NCBI GenBank assembly: GCA_905234005.1
Contig: CAJOFW010000149.1
Coordinates: 1-6,915 of the forward strand
Length of the DNA: 6,915 nucleotides
Direction of reading: 5' to 3'
Source: an uncultured Oscillospiraceae bacterium
GTDB taxonomy: Bacteria > Bacillota > Clostridia > Oscillospirales > Oscillospiraceae
Shown here: piece by piece, positions 1-6,608 of the stretch
Position numbering within the stretch: the stretch's first letter is position 1
How the letters are laid out: each line of letters begins with the position of its first letter
Notes under the pieces: model-generated
The model's input: only the letters and a program-made list of their open reading frames with translations
What the model was told of the DNA's origin: nothing
The model's database searches: none
Position numbers and translations under genes: made by a program

Positions 1-3
1 CCC

Positions 4-1086
4 ATGCCATTACAGATCATACGAAACGACATCACGCAGGTCAGGGCCGACGCCATTGTGAACACCGCCAATCCCCGGCCCGTCATCGGCCGGGGCACGG
101 ACAGGGCCATCTATCAGGCCGCCGGGCCGGAGCTTCTGCGGGCGCGAAGGCGAATCGGCGAGCTGCGTCCCGGACAGGCGGCGGAGACGCCCGCCTTCCG
201 GCTGCCGGCAAAATATGTGCTGCACACGGTCAGTCCGGCCTGGGTCGACGGGGCGCACGGCGAGGAGGCGCTTCTGCGCAAATCCTACGACGCGGCGCTT
301 GAGCTTTCCGAACGGCTGGGCTGCGCGTCCGTCGCGTTCCCGCTGATGGCCGCCGGAACCTACGGCTTCCCCCGCGATCTGGCGCTGTCGGTCGCCATCG
401 CCGCGTTCACCGATTTTCTGCTGGAACACGACATGACGATTTTCCTCGTCCTCTTCAACGGGAACGCCTTCCGGCTCGCCTCCTCGCTGTTTGCGGATCT
501 GAAGAGCTACATCGACGACAACTACGTCGCGGAGAAGCGCCGGGAGGAGTACCGGCCACAGGAGCGCCGCCCGGAAGCGATGAAGCCGTCGTCGCCCCGT
601 CCGTCGCCCCCTAAGCTGTCTGCGCCCCGACCGTCATCGTCCCGGCCGAACCTGCGCTTCCCGGCGTCCGACGTTCCTCCGCCGCCGGAGAGCCGGGCAT
701 TTTCGGTCACGGCCAAACCCACGGAAGAATTCACCCTTGACGGCGCCGTATACGAGAGCGTCACCCTTGGCGACACACATGACAGCGCCGCCATGCCCCC
801 GGCGGCGGTCGCTTCCGACGCCGCGGACGCGGCCGATCTCGCGGCGCTTCTGAGGCAGAGCGACAGCACGTTTTCCGAGTTTCTTCTCGATCTGCTGCGA
901 GAGCGCAGCGGCAGGGACTCCGAGGTGTACAGGCGGGCGGAGATCAGCAAACAGCTGTTCAGCAAGATCCTCTCCAACCGGGACTATCAACCGACGAAAA
1001 CCACCGCGATCCAGCTCGCGATCGGCCTGCAGCTCGATGTGGCGCAGACGCAGAAGCTTCTCTCGGGAAGGCCGGCTTTGTGCTGA
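4..1086 (+). CDS. Macro-domain (ADP-ribose-binding type) protein with C-terminal helical/HTH-like domain, truncated by frameshift
   Basis: The 360-residue product opens with a macro domain (about residues 1-175). Visible motifs are the ligand-pocket segment DAIVNTANP (16-24), GRGTD (29-33) and the phosphate-binding loop AAGTYGFP (116-123); the family more often has STG(V/I)YGFP there. Macro domains bind ADP-ribose or related nucleotides, and some remove ADP-ribose from proteins; which applies here cannot be told. Residues about 185-232 form a Pro/Ser/Arg-rich, probably disordered linker. Residues about 275-353 form a helical region (EVYRRAEISKQLFSKI, then SNRDYQPTKTTAIQLAIGL) that resembles an XRE-type helix-turn-helix. 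The ATG at 4 fits the usual family N-terminus, but its ribosome site lies outside the window. The frame ends early (GRPALC then TGA), while the conserved family C-terminus continues in another frame to 1214; see the next entry. The repaired protein would have 402 residues. Likely cytosolic. The macro domain is sure; the function is not. Confidence 0.88.
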   Translation: MPLQIIRNDITQVRADAIVNTANPRPVIGRGTDRAIYQAAGPELLRARRRIGELRPGQAAETPAFRLPAKYVLHTVSPAWVDGAHGEEALLRKSYDAALELSERLGCASVAFPLMAAGTYGFPRDLALSVAIAAFTDFLLEHDMTIFLVLFNGNAFRLASSLFADLKSYIDDNYVAEKRREEYRPQERRPEAMKPSSPRPSPPKLSAPRPSSSRPNLRFPASDVPPPPESRAFSVTAKPTEEFTLDGAVYESVTLGDTHDSAAMPPAAVASDAADAADLAALLRQSDSTFSEFLLDLLRERSGRDSEVYRRAEISKQLFSKILSNRDYQPTKTTAIQLAIGLQLDVAQTQKLLSGRPALC

Positions 1087-1214
1087 CGCGCAGCAGCAAG
1101 GCCGATCTCGTGGTGCAATACTACATCGAGCGCCGGGTCTACAGCGTCACCTTCATCAACGAGGCCCTCTCCGACTGCGGCCTCCCCCTCCTGAAAACCG
1201 GCCTGAAGGCATAA
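1065..1214 (+). pseudogene. Out-of-frame C-terminal 49 codons of the macro-domain gene
   Basis: Frame 3 from 1065 reads GKAGFVLTRSSKADLVVQYY and continues for 49 codons to TAA at 1212-1214. It has no start codon of its own. From memory, relatives of this macro/HTH protein continue after the LL pair with a segment like GRAGYALSHSSKFD and end in a NEAL...LPLL segment, which this frame matches (NEALSDCGLPLL). Removing one TC from the TCTCTC run at 1059-1064 gives CTT CTC GGG AAG GCC GGC and joins both frames seamlessly as LLGKAGF. This is either a real slippage mutation or a sequencing/assembly error. I see no slippery heptamer, so programmed frameshifting is unlikely. Confidence 0.8.
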
Positions 1215-1218
1215 TGCT

Positions 1219-2049
1219 TTATTGCTGTTCAGCGCCCGTTTCCGGGGCGAAGAAGCGCAGAAGGCGGTCTCTGTAGTCCGGGGCGGTATCATACGCGGCG
1301 TGTCCGTACCCGTCGTACATATACAGCTCGCAGTCCGTATGCCCGCGCAGAGCCGCCGCGAGCTGTTCGGAGGCGTCCGCGCCCAAAACGCGGTCGTCCC
1401 GGGAGCCGATCACCAGCACCGGGCACGATATGCCGTCCAGCGCATCGGTCACATCGAAGCTGCGCATACCCGCCGCCAGAACGACAAAGCGCGCAAGCTC
1501 CGCGTCCGTCACCGTGCGGGCGGCGTCGACCAGAAGCTCGCGTGACTGCTCGAACACCTCCTCGGGGTAGACCGCCTCCCCGAAGGACAGATACAGGCTC
1601 TCCGCGTCGCCGTCCTGCGCCAGCGCGATCCAGCGGTCGATGATCGCGTACCGGGCGTCCGTCATGCGGGCGGTCGTGGAGCCGAGCGCCAGCCGGCGCA
1701 CAAGCTCCGGGTGGTCAATCGCGATCCGAAGCGCCATCATGCCGCCCTGGGACGCGCCGAAAACGCACGCCTGCTCAAGGCCCAGCGCCCGAAACGCCGC
1801 CGCCGTGTCCTCCGCCATCTCCGAGACGGTGTAGGATGCCGGCGGCTCCCTGCGCCGGTCGAATACATATATCGTGAACGCGTCCGTCAGCGGCCCATAC
1901 GCCGCCGCGACGGCGTCCGCCGCGCCCATGACGCTCTGCACGCTGAGACCCGGGAGGATCACAAGCGTCTCCTCCCCGTCTCCGAACCGGAAATAGTCCA
2001 TCTCGAAGCCGTCGGTTCTGACCGTCTCGATGGGTATGCTCCCCTCCAT
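1219..2049 (-). CDS. Alpha/beta hydrolase family protein
   Basis: From the ATG at 2049 the product has 276 residues and shows the alpha/beta hydrolase fold. It has a PGLS oxyanion-type turn (33-36), a nucleophile elbow GASQGG with Ser100 (98-103), a late strand ending in GSRDD with the probable acid Asp219, and a catalytic His250 in DGYGHAAYD. This is a full-length core for the family. The reaction (esterase, lipase or peptidase) cannot be read from sequence. I chose 2049 because a strong GAGGAGG lies 8 bases upstream (2058-2064). The same frame extends upstream without a stop and encodes RRRKRLISAVLALLLLCGGC, a typical lipoprotein signal, but with no ATG, GTG or TTG in front of it; see the next entry. 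The gene is last in the - strand set and ends 4 bp from the convergent macro-domain gene, with no clear terminator hairpin and U-run between them. The 2049 start would give a cytosolic enzyme. Confidence 0.85.
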   Translation of the reverse strand: MEGSIPIETVRTDGFEMDYFRFGDGEETLVILPGLSVQSVMGAADAVAAAYGPLTDAFTIYVFDRRREPPASYTVSEMAEDTAAAFRALGLEQACVFGASQGGMMALRIAIDHPELVRRLALGSTTARMTDARYAIIDRWIALAQDGDAESLYLSFGEAVYPEEVFEQSRELLVDAARTVTDAELARFVVLAAGMRSFDVTDALDGISCPVLVIGSRDDRVLGADASEQLAAALRGHTDCELYMYDGYGHAAYDTAPDYRDRLLRFFAPETGAEQQ

Positions 2050-2151
2050 ATTCCGCGCCTCCTCTGTCTGATTTGCGTTTGTCCCGCCGCAGCCGCCGCA
2101 CAGCAGCAGCAGCGCAAGCACGGCCGATATCAGCCGCTTCCGTCGCCTTAC
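2050..2151 (-). other. Lipoprotein signal sequence in frame with the hydrolase but lacking a start codon
   Basis: Reading in the hydrolase frame from 2151 gives GTA (V), then a basic n-region RRRKR, a hydrophobic core LISAVLALLLL and a lipobox-like CGGC, followed by a polar linker (GTNANQTEEARN). This is what a Gram-positive lipoprotein signal looks like. A purine-rich GGAAGGGAAGGGA (2157-2169) sits 5 bases upstream of the GTA. The triplet overlaps the kinase stop as GTAA, where a GTGA overlap would be usual. A single base change at 2149 would turn GTA into GTG while leaving a kinase stop (TGA). I infer a lost start codon; a sequencing error is also possible. An in-frame GTG at 2121 exists but would omit the basic residues. 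Confidence 0.6.
2058..2064 (-). promoter_or_regulatory. Ribosome binding site deciding the internal hydrolase start
   Basis: On the - strand GAGGAGG is followed by 8 bases and then ATG (2049). It is the best Shine-Dalgarno/start pair in the hydrolase frame and the reason for choosing the shorter form. Its purines also encode the Glu-Glu-Ala part of the linker after the signal sequence, so a chance match is possible. Confidence 0.55.
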
Positions 2152-3764
2152 AGGCGTCCCTTCCCTTCCGTTTTCATGGCGTTTAATGCTTTGAAATGCT
2201 TCGCGTTGGAGCTGTAGAGCCTTTTGAATACCCTGTAGCCGCGTTCGTAGATCGCCTGATTCGCGGGATCGGGCGTGTAGGTACGGTCGACCCTTACAAG
2301 CCGGCGCGATAACGTCGGCACATCCACGCCCCTGATGCCGGCGGCTGCGACAAGCGCCGCTCCGATCGCGCCGACCTCCTGCGTGTTGGCGACCGTCTCT
2401 ATGGTTCGCCCGGTGACGTCCGCCAGCATCTGGCAGGTGACCGGCGACAGAGCGCCGCCGCCGACAAAGCGGACGACGTCGGAGGTTTTCACCTTTTTCG
2501 CTTCGCATTCCAGCAGCCAGCGCAGGTGATAGCAGATACCCTCCAGGACGGCGCGGAGCAGGTCTCTCTTGTCGCTGCCGATTCGGATGTTGAAGAACAT
2601 CCCGCCCGCGTCGGCGTCCTCAAACGGGCAGCGGTTGCCGTGGAGCCAGGGAGTAAAGATCACGCCGTTTGCCCCCGGAGGCGCTTTGCCCAGCTCCTCC
2701 GACAGATAATCATAAACGCTCCGGTATCTGCTCTCCAAATCCGTGATGACCGTCTTCTCCAAATACACGTTTATCTCATCCAGCGCGAGATGCTTCGCGG
2801 CCCACTCAAAGCACTTTCCGGCCGTTTCCAGCTCCGCGTAATAGTTGAAGTACCCGTGTACGGCGGACAGAACGCCGGTTATCATCGCGTTGATGTCGAC
2901 CGTCTGATAATCCAGGCATGTGGATACCCAGCCCGAGGTTCCGACGTAGATATGGGTGTCGCCCGGTCTTGTGCATCCCGCGCCGATGTTGACGAAGGTC
3001 GTGTCGCCGCCGCCGCCGAAAACAGGGACGCCCTCCGCCAGACCCAGCTCGCCGGCGGCCTTCGCGGTCAGCCTGCCGGCCAGATCCGTACACGCGATGA
3101 TATCCGGCATATGATCGGGCCTGACCTTATACATATTCAAAAGGCCCCTGTTCCAGCCCTCCCTTCCCCTCCGCGTGTCATACAGGAAGGTCGCGAAGGC
3201 GGTATCGGCAGTCCTTACGATCCTGCCCGTGCAGCGTGACAGGAGATAGTCGCCGACGTCCAGCCACTTATAGATTTTTTCAAATACGGCAGGCTCGTTG
3301 TTTTCCACCCACTTGTATTTCCAGACCGGGTCCTTGGCGCTGGTCGAGCCGGCGTAATTCACGATCAGATTCCGTACAAGCTTGTAAAGGCTGCAGCCGG
3401 AAACCCTGATAAGCCCCGAGCCCATGCATTCCCTGTATTCTCTGACGCCTCTCTGATCCAGGTAATTCATCGGCCGCCGCAGGGCGTTTCCGTTCTCATC
3501 CACGAATACGGCTCCCTGCATCTGCGAGCAGAAGGCCATGCCCTCTATCTCGTCGGGCTTCACCGCCGACCTCCGGAACAGCTCCCGCGTGGTCGAGCAG
3601 AGCGCCGCCCACCATTCCTCCGTGTCCTGCTCCGCGCCTCCGTCGTCAGAGATATAGAGTCCGTAGTCCGCTGTGGCGCTTGCCGCAAGACGTATTTCCG
3701 AGCCGATCTCAAACAGGCAGGTTTTAACGCTGCTGGTTCCGAAGTCATATATGATGATATACAC
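2148..3764 (-). CDS. FGGY-family carbohydrate kinase (xylulokinase-like)
   Basis: The 538-residue cytosolic protein has both halves of an FGGY sugar kinase. The N-terminal half carries the phosphate-binding motif DFGTSSVK (7-14), the sugar-site QMQG (81-84), YLDQR (101-105), and WKYKWVENNEP (148-158), close to the first FGGY signature. The catalytic Asp is probably Asp254 in GGGGDTTF (250-257). The C-terminal half has YVGTSGW (273-279) and the second signature GGGALSPVTCQMLADVTG (435-452), followed by the EVGAIGAA helix (463-470). FGGY kinases phosphorylate pentoses, hexoses or polyols with ATP. The closest feel is xylulokinase (XylB, COG1070), but 538 residues is somewhat longer than the usual ~490-510 and the sugar cannot be named. 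The start is GTG at 3764, immediately after the TAA of the HAD gene, with AAGGAG (3771-3776) 6 bases upstream inside that gene, so translation is probably coupled. No isomerase or transporter for a known sugar pathway is visible nearby. Confidence 0.93.
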   Translation of the reverse strand: MYIIIYDFGTSSVKTCLFEIGSEIRLAASATADYGLYISDDGGAEQDTEEWWAALCSTTRELFRRSAVKPDEIEGMAFCSQMQGAVFVDENGNALRRPMNYLDQRGVREYRECMGSGLIRVSGCSLYKLVRNLIVNYAGSTSAKDPVWKYKWVENNEPAVFEKIYKWLDVGDYLLSRCTGRIVRTADTAFATFLYDTRRGREGWNRGLLNMYKVRPDHMPDIIACTDLAGRLTAKAAGELGLAEGVPVFGGGGDTTFVNIGAGCTRPGDTHIYVGTSGWVSTCLDYQTVDINAMITGVLSAVHGYFNYYAELETAGKCFEWAAKHLALDEINVYLEKTVITDLESRYRSVYDYLSEELGKAPPGANGVIFTPWLHGNRCPFEDADAGGMFFNIRIGSDKRDLLRAVLEGICYHLRWLLECEAKKVKTSDVVRFVGGGALSPVTCQMLADVTGRTIETVANTQEVGAIGAALVAAAGIRGVDVPTLSRRLVRVDRTYTPDPANQAIYERGYRVFKRLYSSNAKHFKALNAMKTEGKGRL

Positions 3765-4400
3765 TTACTGCTCCTTCAGGTGGATGCTCCAGCCCGTGTC
3801 GATTTTCTTCCTGACGGCGTCCATGGTTTCCGCGTCCAGATCGGGCCAGTCGATCACGGTGCTGGCCTTATTGATTACCAGATGGGCCTTTTCGGCGCAC
3901 AGGGCAAGCGGCGTATCGGCAAGAGAGTCGGAGTAGAAGTTTTCGATCACCGGAAAGCCGTGGTCGAGGATGTACCGCGCCTTTTCCTTCGCGTACATCA
4001 TGTTATCGAGAAACACCCCGTACTCACGGTCAAAATCCGTAGCCACAAAGCGCACGCCGAGCCGCCTTGCCACAGGCTCGATGATGCATGTCGGCGAGGC
4101 GCTGATGATCAGATCGTCGGGTCTCTTCTGCGCCAGATACCACGGGGCGATCCTTTTCTCGTTTTTGTCCCAATACCGTTCGATCTGTTCGTCAAAATCG
4201 TCGATTCGCGTCAGGTAGCCGAAAAATTTACGCTGCATCAGATATTCGGGCATTTTCCCCATTTTCCGCAGGATCAGATTTCTGACAGCCTTCGGAAAAA
4301 ACGTGAACCACAGCCCGGGGCGGCGCTTCATGCACCAGAAGCAAAAGCCTATCGAACAGTCCGACGGAAATATGGTTCCGTCAAAATCATATACATTCAT
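3765..4400 (-). CDS. HAD-superfamily phosphatase, subfamily IB (SerB-like)
   Basis: The 211-residue cytosolic protein has the four HAD motifs in order: motif I DFDGT with nucleophile Asp5 and acid/base Asp7; motif II Ser100 in IISASP; motif III a lysine near 138-140 (KEKAR); motif IV YSDSLADTPL with Asp158 and Asp162. The YSDS.xD form and the ~90-residue helical insert between motifs I and II are typical of the IB group (phosphoserine phosphatase and relatives). These enzymes hydrolyse small phosphomonoesters with Mg2+. The substrate is unknown; phosphoserine is possible, but the neighbouring sugar kinase makes a sugar or polyol phosphate equally likely. The ATG at 4400 overlaps the stop of the upstream gene as ATGA, with only a weak GGTGGA ahead of it, which suggests translational coupling. 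Two 60-base samples (4201-4260, 4261-4320) are 48% and 52% GC, clearly lower than the upstream gene. Confidence 0.92.
   Translation of the reverse strand: MNVYDFDGTIFPSDCSIGFCFWCMKRRPGLWFTFFPKAVRNLILRKMGKMPEYLMQRKFFGYLTRIDDFDEQIERYWDKNEKRIAPWYLAQKRPDDLIISASPTCIIEPVARRLGVRFVATDFDREYGVFLDNMMYAKEKARYILDHGFPVIENFYSDSLADTPLALCAEKAHLVINKASTVIDWPDLDAETMDAVRKKIDTGWSIHLKEQ
3771..3776 (-). promoter_or_regulatory. Ribosome binding site for the GTG-started kinase
   Basis: AAGGAG on the - strand lies within the last codons of the HAD phosphatase gene (Leu-Lys-Glu-Gln), 6 bases ahead of the GTG at 3764. It decides the kinase start, since no ATG is available nearby and DFGTSSVK must begin close to the N-terminus. 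Confidence 0.75.
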
Positions 4401-6529
4401 TTTTCCACCGTGTCAAAGCTGCCGAGATAACGGACGCCGTCCAGCGCGCTTACGCGGTCGAGCCGGCCGGCGGTGACGCCGGTTTCGTCCTCCACCTCGA
4501 TGAGGTAGTAATAGCTGCCGAGGGCGCTGCCCTCCGGGCGGTCGTGGAGCGTCACAAGCTCCAGACCCGCGTCGTGTATCGCCGCGAGGATGTCGTCGAT
4601 GCCGTCCGCGCCGCACTGCGCCACGAACACGGCCCGCGTCGCCTCCGTGTCGGTCGCGGCGGACGTGGACAGGACGTAAAACCGCGTCCGGTTGGCGTCC
4701 GTGATCTGCACGTTCTCCGCGAGCACCTCCAGCCCGTACAGCCCGGCGGCGCCGGGCGCGGCGATGGCGGCGTTGGATTTATCCCGCTGCTCCGCGACAT
4801 AGCTCGCGGCGGCGGCGGTGCTGTCCGTCTCCACGGCGGCGGCGTCGGGCAGGTATTCGGCGCGCCACGCGGCGCTCTGCGTCAGGCCCTGCGCGTGGGA
4901 GTATACGGTCTCGATGTCCGCAAGCGCCGTGCCGGGAACGCCCATCAGCGTCTGGCTGATCGGCAGCACGACCTCGCCGACGACGTACACGTCCTCCGCC
5001 GCGATCAGGGCGTCCACATAGCCCGTGACGGCCCCGCCGAGGGTGTTCTCCTGCGGGATCACCGCGTAGTCGGCCTCGCCGTCCGTCAGCGCCGCGATCG
5101 CGTCGTCGACGGTCTGTTCGGGCGACAGCTCCACGCCGTCGCCGAAGAAGAACTGTGTCGCCTCCTCGGTGTACGTCCCCGCCGGCCCGAGGTAGCTGAC
5201 CGTGACGTCCCCGCCCGCCGGGATGCCCTCGTCCGCCATGATCTCGTCATAGGCGGCGATGGCCGACTGCAGCCGCTCCTCCATCTCCGCCGCCGGGTAC
5301 AGTCCGTCCCGGTTCGGCTCCATGCCCGCGAAGCGGAGGGACACGACGGCGGGTTCAAGGTCGAGCAGAGCCGCGCCCTGAAGCTGCGCCGTCGTCTGGT
5401 AGACGAGATCGACCGCGATGAACGCTTCGCCGCCCGCGTCGACCCAGCGGCTGAACACGAGCTTGCAGCCGATCGGCGTCGTCTTCTCGATCGTGTCGGG
5501 CAGGTCGTACGGCTCCGCCGACAGGGCGGCGAGCACGCTGCCGATGTTCGAGTCGTGGCCGCAGAGGAACGTAAACCGCCGCCCCTCCCGGTTCAGCTCG
5601 GATTCGATCTCCTGCAGCAGCGGGTGCGCCACGTTCGCGGCCACCAGCGGCGTTGTAAACAGCACGTTCTGATACACGTCCTTGATCTCCGCGATGTCCT
5701 CCCACTGCGCCGCGGTCAGCGTCTTCCCGAACGCGGCGGCGGACGCGTCCGCCTCGTAGTATTGCAGGATCAGCGCGTCGCTGACGGAGCAGGCCGTCTT
5801 GAGCGAGCCGGTCATGCCCGGCTCCTCCCCGACCTCGAGGATGTACGCGGCATCGTCCGTGACAAAGCCCTCGAAGCTGCCGTCGGCGTAAGCCTCGGAG
5901 CGCTCCGCGTCGATCACGTACGACAGCAGCTCGTAGTTGTCGGCGAGGGCGGCGATGTCGCCGCCGAACAGCGCGTCGATCTGCGCCTCAACGTCGGCGC
6001 GGTATTCATCCGAAACAAACGTGAGCTGCGGCTTGAAGACAGGGTCCATCTCGTCGAACGCCATGTGGGTTTCGACGTCGACGTCCGCGACGGGCAGAAG
6101 CCCGGACGCGAAGTAATTCGCCGTCGCGATCGTCCGCTGCTTGGAATTGGCGTAGAACCGCACCGCCTCGTCGGTCGGCTGATAGTTCTCGGGGAACAGT
6201 CCCTCGTCCTCGAGCCACTTGCGGAAATACTGGCCCATCTCCGTCTCGAGCACGCCGCCGCGCAGCGACAGCTCGCTCGGGTTCGACGACCAGTTGAACC
6301 ACGCGTACGGCGTGAGCGTGTCGAGGACGGAGCCGCCGCCGCTCAAGGGGGCGCGGATGTTGTGCCGGCTCAGCACGACGACCTGCTCGAGCGTGTACCC
6401 CTCGTGGGACAGGCCGTCCGGCGCCGTCCCCGACGCCTCGCCGCTCGCGAGAGCTGCGCACATGGAGCACAGGACGCAGAGAACGGTCAAAAGGGCTGCA
6501 AGCCGTTTGACGGATTTGTGTTTTGTCAT
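4397..6529 (-). CDS. Exported fusion: Agp-like glucose-1-phosphatase (histidine acid phosphatase) + prephenate dehydratase with ACT domain
   Basis: The 710-residue product starts with a signal peptide (basic MTKHKSVKR, hydrophobic core to about 27, likely cleavage after ALA at 28). Residues about 45-430 are a two-domain histidine acid phosphatase: SRHNIRAPL with nucleophile His56 and Arg55/Arg59 (54-62), NSKQRTIATA with Arg132, MDP (161-163), EPGMTG (236-241), LQYYE (255-259), and the donor motif GHDSNI with His325-Asp326. The RHN variant and the flanking segments match E. coli Agp rather than phytase. After a short linker, residues about 443-625 form a prephenate dehydratase domain: YLGPAGTYTEEA (446-457), PQENTLGGAV (492-501), SHAQGLTQ (544-551), STAAAA (570-575) and NRTRF with the probable catalytic Thr615 (613-617). 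Residues about 628-710 are ACT-like, with HDRP (662-665) replacing the usual ESRP and an ending of YLGSF. Agp releases phosphate from glucose-1-phosphate; prephenate dehydratase makes phenylpyruvate for phenylalanine synthesis, normally in the cytosol. The start at 6529 is set by AAGGAGG and the signal peptide; the in-frame 96 codons upstream look non-coding. Confidence 0.92.
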   Translation of the reverse strand: MTKHKSVKRLAALLTVLCVLCSMCAALASGEASGTAPDGLSHEGYTLEQVVVLSRHNIRAPLSGGGSVLDTLTPYAWFNWSSNPSELSLRGGVLETEMGQYFRKWLEDEGLFPENYQPTDEAVRFYANSKQRTIATANYFASGLLPVADVDVETHMAFDEMDPVFKPQLTFVSDEYRADVEAQIDALFGGDIAALADNYELLSYVIDAERSEAYADGSFEGFVTDDAAYILEVGEEPGMTGSLKTACSVSDALILQYYEADASAAAFGKTLTAAQWEDIAEIKDVYQNVLFTTPLVAANVAHPLLQEIESELNREGRRFTFLCGHDSNIGSVLAALSAEPYDLPDTIEKTTPIGCKLVFSRWVDAGGEAFIAVDLVYQTTAQLQGAALLDLEPAVVSLRFAGMEPNRDGLYPAAEMEERLQSAIAAYDEIMADEGIPAGGDVTVSYLGPAGTYTEEATQFFFGDGVELSPEQTVDDAIAALTDGEADYAVIPQENTLGGAVTGYVDALIAAEDVYVVGEVVLPISQTLMGVPGTALADIETVYSHAQGLTQSAAWRAEYLPDAAAVETDSTAAAASYVAEQRDKSNAAIAAPGAAGLYGLEVLAENVQITDANRTRFYVLSTSAATDTEATRAVFVAQCGADGIDDILAAIHDAGLELVTLHDRPEGSALGSYYYLIEVEDETGVTAGRLDRVSALDGVRYLGSFDTVEK

Positions 6530-6539
6530 AGCACGGAAT

Positions 6540-6546
6540 CCTCCTT
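6540..6546 (-). promoter_or_regulatory. Ribosome binding site for the phosphatase/dehydratase fusion
   Basis: AAGGAGG on the - strand, 10 bases ahead of the ATG at 6529. The spacing is slightly long but the match is strong. It separates the true start from an in-frame upstream ATG at 6817, whose translation would bury the signal peptide. Confidence 0.8.
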
Positions 6547-6608
6547 CGTGATATCTGTTCAGCACCCGCTTCGCGGCGGACTGATACTTTTTCCTGAAAG
6601 AAAACAGT

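Noticed and set aside
1057..1090. Programmed ribosomal frameshift in the macro-domain gene
   Set aside because: No X XXY YYZ heptamer in the needed frame and no clear downstream structure; an extra TC explains the data more simply.
2152..2508. Extension of the hydrolase frame to an ATG at 2508
   Set aside because: It overlaps the conserved C-terminal half of the kinase, reads as low-complexity Arg-rich sequence, and would bury the lipoprotein-type signal.
2526..3239. 237-codon + strand frame opposite the kinase
   Set aside because: It is antisense to the FGGY motifs, has no recognisable domain and no convincing ribosome site.
3780..4430. 216-codon + strand frame opposite the HAD phosphatase
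   Set aside because: It mirrors the codons of the HAD gene, whose four motifs are clear; no independent support.
5230..5245. Separate internal start for the prephenate dehydratase half (ATG at fusion residue 431)
   Set aside because: No good Shine-Dalgarno site precedes this ATG, and the frame is continuous with the phosphatase domain.
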